Notes: generated by a model from the sequence alone, not told the origin. DNA of 64,000 nucleotides from Isoetes taiwanensis (GCA_021234155.1 JAJEKV010000018.1:19947252-20011251), one strand, 5' to 3'; counted from the first letter of the stretch, positions 12,100 to 24,373 are shown. Program-made: numbers and translations.

Positions 12100-13270
12100 A
12101 GCGCAAATTTTGGGTACGTTCACGTTACTTGGTTATGGTTCTAGCGAGGAAGACATTTTGCCATCCCACATAAGCATATCCACCAACATATCATCGAATC
12201 CGGTCCCAGAGAAATAGGTATGTAAGTAACCTTCTAGTGCGGGATGTATGGAAAATGTGGTGCTTTGGAAGTCGCTAGGCATATGTTCAATGATATGAGA
12301 ATTAAATTCTTTCTCCCTATGATTGGAGCTTATATCCAACATGGGAAACCGAAAGACGCTCTCACGGGTTTTTGAAAACTCCTTATAGAGATGTCATTAC
12401 ATGGACTGCTATGGTTGTAGCTCATGCCAAAAGTGGGCAAATTGAAATGCCCTTTTGCTATTTTTGCAGATGCCTAAGAAAGACGACGTGGCATGGAATG
12501 CTATGATTTCATGTTATATCCAAAGAAGGGTCTGTTTGAAGAGGCCTTTGAAATTTTCAATCAAATGCGGCTAGAAGATAATATTAAACTACTAGATAAA
12601 GTTACTTTTATCAACGTTTTAGATGGGTTGTGCCAAAAGAGGCATCCTAGCCCAAGGTCAGGCGGTGCGTCGCCGACTTCTAGATTTTGAATTCCAGTCT
12701 CATGTTATTGTAGGGACTGCCCTTATAGACATGTATGCAAAATGTGGAAATGTAGAGGATGCTCGTAGAGTGTTTGATAAGATGCCATAATATGATGTTA
12801 TTCTATTTACTGCCATGATTGCAACGTATGCACAACAAGGAAAAAATGAAGGTGTGCTCCTAATATTTCAGAAAATGCACATTCAAGGCTCGGTACCTAC
12901 CTGAAGTCACATTTGCAAGCGTTATTTGCAAGGCTTTTTGCATATTGACATGCTGGCTTCATAAATGAGGGTGCTTATTGTTTTGTAACAATAAGTGGAA
13001 ATTGTTACAGTGCGTGGCTGATTTTCTCAGTCAAGCAGGCTGGCTGGATGAAGCAGAAGCTTTGATTAACAGTATGCCATTCCATCCTGTGGGTATATCA
13101 TGGACGGGTTTGTTAGAATCATGCAGAGTTCATGTCGATGTCAATCGTGGAAAATCGTGGAATGTTTTTGAACTAGACCCAAAAAAAATCGGGGAAAAGG
13201 GGTGGCTCAATATGTTTTTGAACTAGACCCAAAAAATTCGGCACCATATGTACTTCTGTCCAACATTTTG
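12100..13270 (+). pseudogene. Pentatricopeptide-repeat (PPR) protein pseudogene
   Basis: PPR proteins bind organellar RNA. Successive frames give typical plant PPR motifs: HIHQHIIESG (about 12.17 kb), MYGKCGALEVARHMF (12.25 kb), VITWTAMV-like text (12.39 kb), EEAFEIFNQM (12.54 kb), TALIDMYAKCGNVEDARRVF (12.72 kb), FTAMIATYAQQGK (12.81 kb), AGWLDEAEALINSMPFHP (13.04 kb), SWTGLLESCRVH and APYVLLSN (13.25 kb). The motifs fall in all three frames, with stops (for example after DKMP) and a duplicated FELDPKK segment near 13.2 kb, so it is dead. The order matches the PLS/E-type tail of organellar PPR proteins. Confidence 0.85.
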
Positions 13271-13621
13271 CTTTAAACATCTAATACCTCTTAGCAGGGT
13301 TCATAACGACATATTTCCAATATAGGCCTGAAAGTTGTAATATTATTCTTTGCTGATCAATTCTTTATTGATTTTGTTTCTATTCATGATACTTCCCTTG
13401 AGAAAAGGTGGAGCAGCCAACCCGAATTATTTGCTTATCCAACTTATCATACGAGGAAGTCCAACTTGATATATAGGATATCAATTATTGTACATCTTGA
13501 CCGAGGTTGCAAGTACCACATTGCTACGATCTAAAGTGAGTTTCAAGCTCCTTATTGTTATTAAATAAATGAAAAAACTCTGAATTGAAATAAATGAACT
13601 TGATTTGCATCGCACACAAGA

Positions 13622-13938
13622 AAAACCTTGGGGCTTGAATTCCCAAGTCAAAGCAGTGTTGACACTGATATATAGAGGCATTGTTGACACTCCACAGAAT
13701 GCAAGACCTTGGGGCTTGAATTCTTGGGTGGAAGAAGTGCTGACACCGTTAGGCAGAGGCATTGCTAACACCCCACAAGTGTTGACACTGCTAGGTAGAG
13801 GCATTGCTGACATTCCACAGAATGCAACACCCTGTGGGCTTGAATTCCTGAATGGAACAGTGTTGATGTCGTGAGGCAGAGGCATTGCTGACACCCCACA
13901 AAATGCACCACGTTGGGCTTGAATTTCAGGGTGCATTA
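13622..13938. repeat. Minisatellite, roughly 80-90 bp units
   Basis: About four imperfect units share GGGCTTGAATTC, GTGTTGACAC, GGCAGAGGCATTGCTGACA and CCACAGAATGCA. The units vary in length, and one appears to be a half unit (near 13.78 kb). The minus strand stays open across them and would encode a peptide repeat with FCGVSAMPLP, but no gene context supports expression. Confidence 0.8.
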
Positions 13939-14116
13939 GAAAGCTCTTAGAAAGATAAGAGTTTTAGCAAATGCATTTATCATAGTAGGCCAAGATACAA
14001 CAGTTATCTAAATCACAGTGTTCAATGAATTACAATACAATGATCACACACGAAAAGGTCATGCCTAATAAATAAGAATGTCTTTAGATTCACCTCCAAA
14101 GCTGAGGGAAATGGAG

Positions 14117-14783
14117 AAGAGAAATGTTCGCGGCGGCCTTGGCCGCCGCGATAAATTTCTTGTAAAAATAAAGCCTTTATATCCACAAATATTTTTTGCT
14201 ATATGTTATACTTTTTTGCTATAGTTCGTGGTCCATCTCTTCCTCATGCATTTGAGGTGGCTGTTTGCAACAGTCTCACAAACAGGGTGTCGAAGTTGAA
14301 GCTCCTAGCTATGGCAATGATTTGCCTTCCAAAGGAGCCTAGGCACTTTGTTTTGAGGGTCGATAGCCATGGTTCCATTTTGTGAAAAAAATGGAGATGT
14401 TGTGTTTTTTTATTTGAGAAAGCAAAAATGCGGCTGCACTTTACATCGAACAAAAAAAAAATAAAAATTTTTGTTTTGGTGTCTTATGAGAGATGCTTTT
14501 TTGGTTTGGAAAAAAAAAATAAAAAGTCAAAAAGCATAGGCAAGTTCATGAAAGTGAATACTACAAAAAAAAAAACAAAGAAAAAAACTTTGATGTCGCT
14601 GACAAAGAACTCAATAGCTTAGCTGTAGCTTGAGGTCGAGTTTTAATGGCATTATGTCATCAACAAGTGAATGTGCGATGATAATTGTTTGGCGAAAATG
14701 TTGCATTACATCATGCTCAAAACACAATTATATTGTACAAGAAATTTATCGCGGCGGCCAAGGCCGCCGCGAACATTTCTCTT
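14117..14783. mobile_element. Inverted-repeat element with palindromic GC-rich ends
   Basis: Terminal inverted repeats of about 48 bp start AAGAGAAATGTTCGCGG and continue to GATAAATTTCTTGTA. Each arm contains its own palindrome with ten-base arms CGCGGCGGCC separated by two bases (14129-14150 and its mirror at 14750-14771). The interior is AT-rich with no transposase. Read outward, the inner edge TACAAGAAATTTATC resembles the CACTACAAGAAA end of CACTA elements, so the pair could instead be two CACTA ends facing apart. A related end lies at 62561-62605. Confidence 0.65.
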
Positions 14784-15332
14784 TTCCAAATCATTATGAA
14801 GAGGGCTGGAGTCGAAGTTACATACCCAAGTTTCTTTGAGCTTTTGAGATTCCCTCTAACTCGTGTAAATGTGATAGGGTTATTGATCCTCTAACATTTC
14901 TCCTGTGCATCGTCTATTTTCCTACATGAATAATTGTACCATATAAGTAATATTATACTAAAACCTATTATGACCACATCCAAAGGAAACTGCAATATCA
15001 AGGATAAATAGATCCTTGAGCATCTGAAACAGAGTGAGATTACAAATGTAACTCGGTTCGATAGTCCCAGTTGCACATGTATCTGCTAGTGGTGCTATTG
15101 CACATTAGTAGATCTGGTCTTTAATTATATTTATTTCATCGGTATTTGTAAATCCTAGAAAGGCTGGAGCAGGACTCTAGAAGGTTTAAGTAGCTTGATT
15201 GATTAAAAGACAGAAGCCTAATCCGAGGTTAATACGCCAACATTGCAACTGAACAAAAAATAGACAGTGTCTTTGAGGGGAAGAATTTATCCATGCAAAA
15301 TGTAAGCATCAAGATAAAAGAACAATGAAAGA

Positions 15333-17250
15333 TCAGCCATATCCATCTTCACCATCCAGAGGATAGAAACAGGAGGCATTGTTATGTTCTGTTGCATATT
15401 TATAGAGAATCAGAAACAATTGCAAATTAACTTCGAAATTAGCCCCCTCGCGGCTTGAAGGACCCTTAGGTTGCACATTCATGAAAGACAGAGTCCAGAC
15501 ACCACCAATTTCAATTCCTCTCCTAGGCAATGGAAAAATCACCAATCAAACCTTGGTTGAATGCTGATAGCTTGGATGAGGTTTCCAGGGAAGTATGATC
15601 CCCATCCCATTCTTTTACCGGACATCAAATGCTAATAGATCTCCCCATTCACTTAATCGTTTTGAATTGTCTTTAGGCCTTTTGTGAACATAAATTTTAT
15701 CCTGGGATGCAAATGCAGTGAGCGTACACACGCTTACCATAGACCAACGTATAAACTGATTCCACATGTCTAAAGGCACTCTAGGCATTTCTTCCATTTG
15801 CCATGATCCGTCAAATTGCATGAGCTCCCAGATACAGATCCATCCGATGCCATGTGGATCCACTGCGAGAGCAGTCATAAACAGACTGTCTTTTGCTCCT
15901 GTAAGGATTGGAGCCATCTTAAACTCTACTATTGGTGGATGCGTATTAACTACCATTCGAGTGTTGATGACTTTCTCTATTGATGATTCCGTAAATTCAA
16001 GGTGCAATCATCGTCTTTAAAGCTATATACTTAATAACAGCATCACCATTAGTGCTAAGTAGACATAACCTGCTGCAGGTTCTCACTTGCCAACCAAACC
16101 TTTCTAATATAATATGCTTCCACGATTTTGCTTTAATATCATAAACACATAGCATATGTCTTCTATGTCTCACAATGCTTGCCACCGAAGCAATCTCCAT
16201 CAAGATTTATTTCCAAAGCTAGCAAAGATATGGTGACTATGGGGAAATCAGTCTTTACAAATTGCAGAGAATTGGTAAGAGGATTCCACACGATGAGAGA
16301 CTCTTGAGAAGAAAAACACACAACTCCATGAGATGTAGTAGCACTAACCTTTGAAAGTAAAATTTGAACTCATCGGGGAACCACCGTGACTGTCGCCATT
16401 TTCGAAGACCGGATGACAAAGCTCAAATTCCTTCTTAGAAGATCATAGCCATTATGACACACCAGCAAGATTTCTGAGGGAGGAGCTAAGCGAGAATGAA
16501 GCTGCGCAAAGGATGGAGAATTAAGGATGTTAGGCCCGTGTCCTTGAAAGGCGATTACTGTAGGATTTCGATGGCGTTGCCATTCCATTGGCATTAATAA
16601 GATCATTCTTCATTCAAACATGAGCACCCTTCCCTCCTTGGGAGCGTGAACAATTTCAAGAGGAGGGTTTAACACCTCACCTTTGGATTTAGAGCCGTCT
16701 TCAGGTCGTTTGATTTTTCCTTAGGAAGTACATGAGATGCCACACATCTCGGAGCGTATAACAAATTATCTCCTCTTGCGGGATCTCCTCTTTCCGGTGA
16801 TCCTTGCAATCTACATCGAAGAAGAAATCTCAATACCTTGAGTATAAGAAGAGCTGAGAGAAGACGCAGCCTTAGGAGGAAAAGGGAGTTTTTCCCCAGT
16901 ATAATTACAAAGAACGCTGAAGAAAAATTCCACAATGCAAGTCGCGTCTAGCCATAGCCAATTCCGGAGATGCTTGGCTCGAAAAATAGGGCAAAAAGAA
17001 TTTGAACAGAAGCAGAGAAATCGGGGGCCAAATACACACCCCAAGAGCTTGAATTGAACCGGGATTCTCTGGGGGCTGGAATTGAAGAAAAAAAATCGGA
17101 GAATGAACAGAGGCAACAACCACGGCTACGGATGTGGCGAACCGCGATGCAAAACCAATATAATAAGGAGATAAATAAAAAGGACAAATGGTTTGGGGCA
17201 GATATCTCCGAACTGAGCAGGGCCGGACTTCGCTTCTTCGCCTCCTCAAA
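15333..17250 (-). pseudogene. F-box/kelch-type protein pseudogene
   Basis: Minus-strand frames resemble plant F-box proteins with kelch-like C-termini, the substrate receptors of SCF ubiquitin ligases. Visible pieces are LVCHNGYDLL and FQGHGPNIL (about 16.5 kb), GVVCFSSQESLIVWNPLTNS (about 16.3 kb), HMLCVYDIKAKSWKHI (about 16.15 kb), and GSWQMEEMPRVPLDMWNQF followed by KIYVHKRP and LAFDVR (about 15.65-15.85 kb). They lie in different frames with stops between them, and a canonical F-box is not clear in the 16.7-17.2 kb part. Assignment is by motif style, not a firm homology match. Confidence 0.55.
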
Positions 17251-17577
17251 TAGCTACGAACTAAGTTAAGTGGTCTCCGGCATAGGACGTCGGGACAGGT
17301 TACACCATCGGAGCTGTTTGAGAAAAACGTGGCAACGAAATATTAAGATAGATTGCGGCGGAGAACCAAGAAAATAAAAAAAAAGAAACAAGGTGCTGCG
17401 CCCCGAGAGTGAAATGGCTTAAATCACACTTCAAAGTCATATTTTCGAGCATATACTGACATATACTTAGAATATGCCACAAACCCACATGGATGAGGGT
17501 AAATATAATATAGCTGGCATAGGATCTTTAAGACCACAAGGAAAGCTATACCTCAAAGCCAATGAACTCTCAGTCTC

Positions 17578-17602
17578 CAGGATGGATGGATGGATGGATG
17601 GA
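17578..17602. repeat. GATG microsatellite
   Basis: A short run of GATGGATGGATGGATG units. Confidence 0.9.
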
Positions 17603-17620
17603 GCTAAAAAAAGGTAGCAG

Positions 17621-18345
17621 TTAAAAGAGCAGCCAAGCCAGTTGAAACTTTTGGCATAAGATGAAGTTTAAACTTTTTGTGGCATGCGACGTAGTTCTTG
17701 TTTTCCTGGTAGTGGAAATGGCATTAACTATATCTACCACATGGACTTCATCTGGCCCATCTGCAAGACGCAAGGTCCTAGGTGCCGCCCATATATGAGC
17801 AAGTTCAAAATTATAACTTACTCTTGCAGCTCCATGCACGCAAGGTCCTAGGTGCCGCACATATATGAGCAAGTTCAAAATTATAACTTACTCTTGCAGC
17901 TCCATGCAGTTGGATAGCCGCATGCATGGGGCGCAACTACTTTACAATTAACAAAAAGTAATTAACATATACTTATTCTAGTTAATTTACTTGATTCAAT
18001 GAGTGTTGAGACAAATACTACCTTTGCCATAGCGAAATCCTCTTGCAACTTTTGCATCATGGGGATCAACTTAAGCCTCCCCTATTGCCAATTAGAAATT
18101 AGCATAGTCCACCAATATTAACATTATCTTCAAAACTTCACTTGCATGTGGTATTTCAGAACCATGTCCTTCTTCCTATATTATAAGGAAAGCACATACA
18201 CAAACATTTTCAAATACTATTTCTACGTGCCCCTGTAGAAACAGACTACCTACTAACAAACATGCAAGCCATATTGAGATCAAGGAACCAATTCCTCAAC
18301 CTACCTCCATATTGCCTATATCAGGTGCACCACAGTTAGAAACTT
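17621..18345 (-). pseudogene. IBR3: Acyl-CoA dehydrogenase IBR3-like relic
   Basis: IBR3 is a peroxisomal acyl-CoA dehydrogenase-like protein acting on indole-3-butyric acid. Three conserved pieces appear in the correct order on the minus strand: NCGAPDIGNME (about 18304-18338), a frameshifted KVARGF/AMAK segment (18021-18053), and AIQLHGAAR followed by RTLRLADGPDEVH (17.74-17.92 kb). Family members read CGAPDTGNMEV, KKARG-AMAKVAAP and AIQVHGAAG-RTLRIADGPDEVH at these sites. A 70-bp tandem duplication (17771-17840 and 17841-17910) interrupts the last exon. The hundreds of residues that should lie between the first two pieces are missing, so the locus is dead. Confidence 0.75.
17771..17910. 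repeat. 70-bp tandem duplication within an IBR3 exon
   Basis: Two adjacent 70-bp units start CAAGGTCCTAGGTGCCGC and end TCCATGCA, differing at a few positions only. Seventy is not a multiple of three, so the duplication shifts the frame of the exon. Confidence 0.95.
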
Positions 18346-20885
18346 TAGGGGCAATAAATGAACGACGATTTCCAGTATGTTCAATAGTGCACTTAATTGT
18401 TGCACTTAACTCTTGCAGCATGGTTTCTATTGCCAATTTGAAAGAAAATGCATTGTGGCATAGTGTTGCAATGATATAACGTTATACCAAATGTGCAAGC
18501 ATGATTTGATTTGCCAAAACAAAAGTGCAAGCACTAAAAAGACACTACATTAATTACGGCCAAGCTTTTATCATAAGAGGTAGCTAGCAGATTTGTCTTG
18601 GATCATGAAGCCCAAGATTTGTTCGACATTAAAAGCACAAATACCTTCCTTCAATCGCTAACCCTAAACGGTAATTATGCAAATCTGGTCGATATATGCT
18701 TGGACATATGAAATCTTCTCCACATAAGCTTTGCAATGCTAATCAACGTAGTTAACTATATGCCTTTCTAGCAATGACTTGGCGTTGGTGAATATCGAGA
18801 GAAAAGCTTAGAAAAATCAAATTCCACCGTTCTTTGAAATACACCGTAGATTGTTGAAACATGTGAGTTCGTAGCCATGTACTTGGCTTTTCTAAAATAC
18901 TACAAACCGATGGAAAGAAATGCCATTATATCCCATCGTCTTGTTTTAAGGATCCCAGCACCACACTTTGGAGCACATCTTCATGCAATGTGATCTGTTT
19001 GAAGAAGAGTTAAACAACACCGCATAATTCAAAATCTACTTGTACTAAACCATTAATTGTTGCTTGGTTGGCTGGTTTGAAAGGTCGATTTGCTTCAAAA
19101 CGGTCCAACTCTTTATAGTTGCATTCATTATGTTTTATGGCCCTCCCTTTCACTAGCTGAAATCTATCCATTCATCTTGTGTATCTTTATCATCTGCTCA
19201 ACACATGTGAGCCAATGCTCCACACAATACCTCTACATAACCATAGAAATCTCAAGTTAGAAATATACGTTCTAACAATTGGGCCACTTTATCAATGATG
19301 ATCATATGGCCAATGCAAGAGAGCTCTTCACGCATATGGCTAGTCCAAAGAGAGCTCTTCCGCAGTACCGACCATCCCAAGATTAGAAAAGTGAAGATTG
19401 GCAAAGGCCTACTTAAAATTGATGGAGATGTATATATCTGAACTGGAAGTTAATCTCCTTTCTGTGTCCAAATTGGATGATATCAAAATGTCAAGTAACC
19501 TTTTGGAAATGGAAAATGTGTAGTGAAAAATCTTAGGCATAGAGTAAAAAGGAAGGAGATCTTTGTCAACTTGACTTGGCTTTCCAAAATGTGTAGTGAA
19601 AATCTTAGGCCTGAGTAAAATGGCCTCCAAACATTCCTGAGAGAACACAAAGTTGTAGAAGAATCCATGGCATATTTTGTGTGCTCTATGATTGGTGAAA
19701 ACACATTAAGTACCATGCCTTTCTGACATGCCTTTACATATCAAAGGAATTTTCCGGATAGTTTTGTAAAGGCATTGAATTTTCTAAAAGGGTACATGAA
19801 GCAATAGTGTCTTGTCTTATTGCGGAGACATACTCACGGGCTTGTGGTCTGCCTTTGAGAATCTGTATCTTTGATTCCACGAGAATGCGCAAGCAGTCCG
19901 CTTTGCTTAGGCGTTTGAGGAATTCCCCACAACGCTTGGGTCTTTGAACATTTCTTTGATAGCTCCTTTGCAATCTTCTTGATTTGCCTCGGACTTTTTG
20001 CCCTCTAGGTTCACCTTGCCAGCAGTCTCCTCTTTCTCAACAATCGGCCACACAAGATCACCTTCGTTGAGTGCACACCACTGCTCTCCTCCATACAATA
20101 TTTGATCACTTATTTGTTGGAAGGACTGGCTGAACTATGGCTATTGTACAATCAACGTGACTATCTGCGAGGAAGAGTTTGTCGGTAACTTCAATACTTT
20201 CGAAGCATTTTCTTTCCTCTTAGCACCTTCCAGGTTCACACCATGACTTTCAAGTTGAAATTTTTCCAAATGATCAACCAGGTGTTGGGCGGGCCAGTGT
20301 TTGCATTTAGAATGCCATCATTAACGATATGCCCTCCATTTGTGCTATCAATGCCGCTAGTTGCAATGGCACAATCATCACGGATGACTTTGAACATAAT
20401 TCACATTTGCATAATTCAATGGCGGATGTTATAACACATCCATTATCATCTTTGTTGGGAAAAGTAAAAAATTCAACTCAATGCGGGTAACAATTTCATC
20501 TCCAACTAGTATCTTTATAAGCCGTAGTTCCTAGTAAAGTAACTCTAGATACTACCTTCCCCAACGTAAATGGTGTGGACATGTTGGGCTTATTGCCTGA
20601 ATTTCAAAGAAAGCGGTGACATGGCATATCGATAAGGATCGTTTAAGCCCACTTAAATAAATCAAGCTGCCATTAAAGAAGCTTCATGTTAGTTGAGAAC
20701 AACTTGCAAACAGCAATTCATTGAACAGATAATAACGTCCTGTTAAATATTTTATGACATGCCACAAAGAACACTGTTGGAAATTATTCCTAGTCAATAT
20801 CTCTTGTTCTGGATTCCTACTAATTCGTATCTCTAGAGGAGAAGTCCTTTATCATAACATAATTGTAATCAACTTTCTTCTCAGC
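18346..20885. other. No convincing gene
   Basis: Minus-strand frames near 19.73-20.10 kb contain GEQWCALNEGDLVWPIVEKE and a lysine-rich part but match nothing I recognise. Near 19.5-19.6 kb the word AAAATGTGTAGTGAAAAATCTTAGGC recurs within about 80 bp. The remainder is AT-rich. Confidence 0.35.
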
Positions 20886-20889
20886 TTAC

Positions 20890-21009
20890 CAAAATGTTAC
20901 GGCAGTCCTGATCATTGGCACCACAAAGCACACCCTCTCTCAAATCATGCTGTCTTAATGTACCATCTTCGCTTGCACTCCAGATAACATTTGGATTTCC
21001 ATCTTCAAC
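20890..21009 (-). pseudogene. WDTC1-like WD40 exon
   Basis: A 120-bp minus-strand exon with clean borders (CCATAG acceptor, G/GTAAGC donor) encodes a WD40 blade containing NPNVIWSASEDGTLRQHDLR and QDCRNIL. This matches the plant WD-and-TPR protein WDTC1 (a DDB1-CUL4 associated factor), where SASEDGTLRQHD is strongly conserved. The exons expected on either side (the GHSANVF and DLRSGAKR regions) were not found nearby. It is therefore a stranded exon, or a gene with very long introns. Confidence 0.6.
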
Positions 21010-21011
21010 CT

Positions 21012-23340
21012 ATGGATGCAGATTTGAAACTTCGTAATAGCTATAAACATGATGCTTAAAACAAACGACATGCATAGAGAGCCCATATGGTTTTAGATTA
21101 GATATCTTATCTTTGAGTAGTGGAGTTGGACAACTGCAGTGCATAAGTCGATGTATTATAAGGATCTTAGTTGTGCTCTAAAGGTCTAGGATCAATGGGC
21201 TAGTTGGAACTTGTAAGGTGTAACAACATGAACTTAGAAAGTATAACATTGTTGCACCTAATATGTTGCACCTAAATTCTTAGGATATGAGACTAAGCGG
21301 CGTTGAGTTACCAAATGTTACATGTTAAATAGTGGGTCCAACCTTACAGATTTTAACATGTAAATCAGAAAAATTGACTGAATGTGTGCAACTAAGTTTG
21401 AAATGATATATAGCATATTTGAGAGGATGCCAATATATTTGATCATGTATACGTTAGGTTGAGTCAGAGGAATAAAGATGCAAAAATGGTGCAGGGATTT
21501 CATGTCCATTCCACCCTGGGCATACATTCCAAGAAATAACATCTGCATGAGCATTGCATGGGAAAGTTCGCGAGGGATTCTGTGCAAGCAACCTTGAATG
21601 GTGGAGATTGACTTTCCACTTTGTTTAACTCACTATTGGGATGAACTAGTTCTAACTTCAGTTTAAAGTTTGCTTCTATTTCCTGCTCCAACTGCCCCAT
21701 CTATTTAAAGCTTGATATTAATGGTCTTGATCGCTCACTACAATTGCTGCGCCAAAACCATTTTAAAGATTGTCAAGTTGACCTAGACATTATATTTGCA
21801 CACAATAATAGCGCACCTTGCTATAATCCCTGCTATTCATCCCTTGGAATGGCTCCAAATTTTCTGCGTCAAATATCACATTCAATGATCTGGATAGGAG
21901 TTAACTTCAATGCATGGGTTGCTCTCTGGTTTTGGCATAAACCTCAATGCTTTCAGATCTGGAAGAACAGATTAATTACCATCTTTCAAAAGCAAAAATG
22001 CAGGCATCTTCTACTCCAATTCTCATGCACCACTACAGAAGCTTGTGGGCTTGCCTTACAATTGGAGAGACAGACTGCTTCATAGTGCCATGGTCGTTGC
22101 TAGATCCTTCTTCCATTGCACTGCCATAATGCCCACATGACCTATTATTATCCTTCAAAATAATAACCACGCAAAAAACCATGCAAAGATTACCTTTCCT
22201 TCTGGCTCCCTAAATGGGATCAAGTGACATAGCCTTTCACTGGTTATCAAACCTTCAAGCAACCGATCAATGAAATTTGGCTATTGTAAAGGAAAGGAAG
22301 AGCGAGAGCGAGAAGAAAGCTAGGAGGAAAAAACTCTTGGACTAATTCGACCGTCCAATTTTTAGATTAAATCTAGGCGGTCCAATTTAGAAAGAAATAG
22401 TCACGTGAAGAAAAGAGAATGCAATAGATTTGGAAGATAGCTTGAAATCCCTGCTTAGAAATCGTCTGGTTGCATTGTAAGGGTTATGTCAGTAGTGATG
22501 GTCAGAGAAAAGCACTTCTGCAGCTAGTCATGCCATTGCTACGCATGTCATTTCGTGATACCTGAGATGGAATTGAAACCGAGATGTGTGATCTCAGTGA
22601 TAGGCATGCTATACACATCCAAAAACAACATTTTCAGGTCTTTGTTGGCGAATGGCTTCCTGGAACAGAAGGCACAAAACCAAATAAAGATCCACCACAT
22701 GCTTGGGTTGGAAAAACATTAAGACAAACCTTGCTTTCTAAGCAGAGAGCGACCTCTTGGACCTGCAAGCCAATCTTCCTCCTTCACATACTGAATATGA
22801 AAGCATACAAAGCATACATAAGCTTGAAATTGCACCTTAGAAATCGCCTGGAAAATTCCTAGACATGCAAACCAAATGCAAATGAAAGAAATAGGGCATA
22901 ATGGAAGAAACATTGTGAAACAAAAGCATGCGTGGTTTGAGCTGAAAAGGAGTCTCACTAAAATAGTGCATAAAACATAACCCAAGTTTGTGAGCGGTTA
23001 CTCTCGAGATCTATCTATATAATATGCTTATCTTTGTCTTTGAAACTACGAATCACAAAAGGAAAAAACTTACTTCAAAATCTAGAGCTAGACCCTCTGC
23101 TAAAAGAGAGCAAACATACAAATTTGCACCTCCTTTTAAAAGCAGCTTTTTTCCATAACAGGGCAATGGAAATGCCCATCTGACACATTGTCCATGTTGA
23201 TGGCGCAAAGTACCATCGACTCTGCCTGCAATCAAAATCAAAATAAGGGTCAACTTAATCGACTTTGCCATAACTCAAAGTGATCTGGAAAGCTTGCAAA
23301 GATCCGCTATTACAGTCCGTTTCAAGCCCAAAGAGGAAAG
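21012..23340. other. No convincing gene; possible decayed copy of the WD40 exon at 23.1-23.26 kb
   Basis: Minus-strand text DGTLRHQHGQC near 23.2 kb resembles the DGTLRQHD part of the exon at 20890-21009, and could be a diverged duplicate. Nothing else between 21.0 and 23.3 kb has recognisable motifs. Confidence 0.3.
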
Positions 23341-23344
23341 ATTT

Positions 23345-23665
23345 GGGTAAAAGCATGTTAGGGTGTACCACTTTTGGAACCTGCAAAAGTACATACACTA
23401 GGTACTTCAAAACTGGGTACTTTCTCATTTTTATTTTCATTAAAACTAGTACAAAAATCCAAAATAAAAGTCAAGGACGCATTAATATTCAAAGTTAAGA
23501 TAAAGATAATGCTATTGGAGACCAAAATATATATAAAAGTTTTAGAATGTACCTTTTATTGAGATATCACACAAGTACCCAGTACCCAGTCATGGGTACC
23601 TTTTTAGGTACTTTTTTGGTCACTAAATAATACTTTTTAAGGGACACCCTAACATGCTTTTACCC
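23345..23665. mobile_element. MITE of about 320 bp with 22-bp inverted repeats
   Basis: The left end GGGTAAAAGCATGTTAGGGT is mirrored exactly at the right end (ACCCTAACATGCTTTTACCC). The flanking ATTT on both sides is a candidate 4-bp target duplication. The interior is AT-rich with inverted GGTAC words and no coding frame. The superfamily cannot be fixed from the ends alone. Confidence 0.8.
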
Positions 23666-23940
23666 ATTTATACCTGTAACAGAACTTGCATGGCACTGGA
23701 GCGGAATGCATCTGTAGTCAGATTATTATTGGCCAACATCAATTGCCAGGGCAACATTCAAGGGAGACCTTGTAATCTAAAAAGATTTGCCAACGATTGC
23801 AAGCCTACTGAACCCAAGAAACCTCAGGTAAAAAAGAAAGGATTGGTTTTCTAGTAAATCCATCTTACCGAAAACACTGAATCAACAGATATTAGTTAAA
23901 CAAAGAGATGAATGCATTTGTAGAGCAAATGAAAACTAAC

Positions 23941-24015
23941 CTTGTCTAGAGTCAAGGCATCGGCCATCGGTAAGCCGATTATATTACCATCCCTCGAGGA
24001 AGGCAAGCGCTTCAT
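23941..24015 (-). CDS. Possible first coding exon, gene uncertain
   Basis: A 25-codon minus-strand frame starts MKRLPSSRDGNIIGLPMADA and ends at a donor (GACAAG/GTTAGT). The word DGNI is reminiscent of the N-terminus of plant WDTC1-like proteins, and the exon lies upstream of the WD40 exon at 20.9 kb on the same strand. It could be that gene's first exon. The middle exons are missing, so the link is weak. Confidence 0.3.
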
Positions 24016-24373
24016 GGCTCTATCAAAGAGAACAGCGTTGAACAAGATCAAAGGTTCGCCAAGGAAGAAGCCGAGTATATCCGATGGAAGATGGCTTCAT
24101 TGCTTGCTTTAGTACCACGATGACGACGAACACAAGTTCCTCTTTTCAGCGAAGGAATGGGGCTGGATGACCTGACAATTTATAGGCAGCAGCCAGTTTT
24201 TAGCAGTCACCAGCATATGCTAGGCATATGCCGGCATATACCTGAATATGCCCACATACCCACATAAACAAGGGTTTGCCCCCCTAGGGGCAACCCAAAA
24301 AGAAAAATTTGAACTAGCAGAAGGGCAGGGTTGAGGCAAAGGAAAGATTTATAAAATATTAATGTTCATAGAA

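Noticed and set aside
24275-24310. Palindrome GGGTTTGCCCC/GGGGCAACCC as the Helitron 3' hairpin
   Set aside because: No CTRR follows on the minus strand at the expected distance, and it lies beyond the tandem 3' repeats, so it is not a supported terminus.
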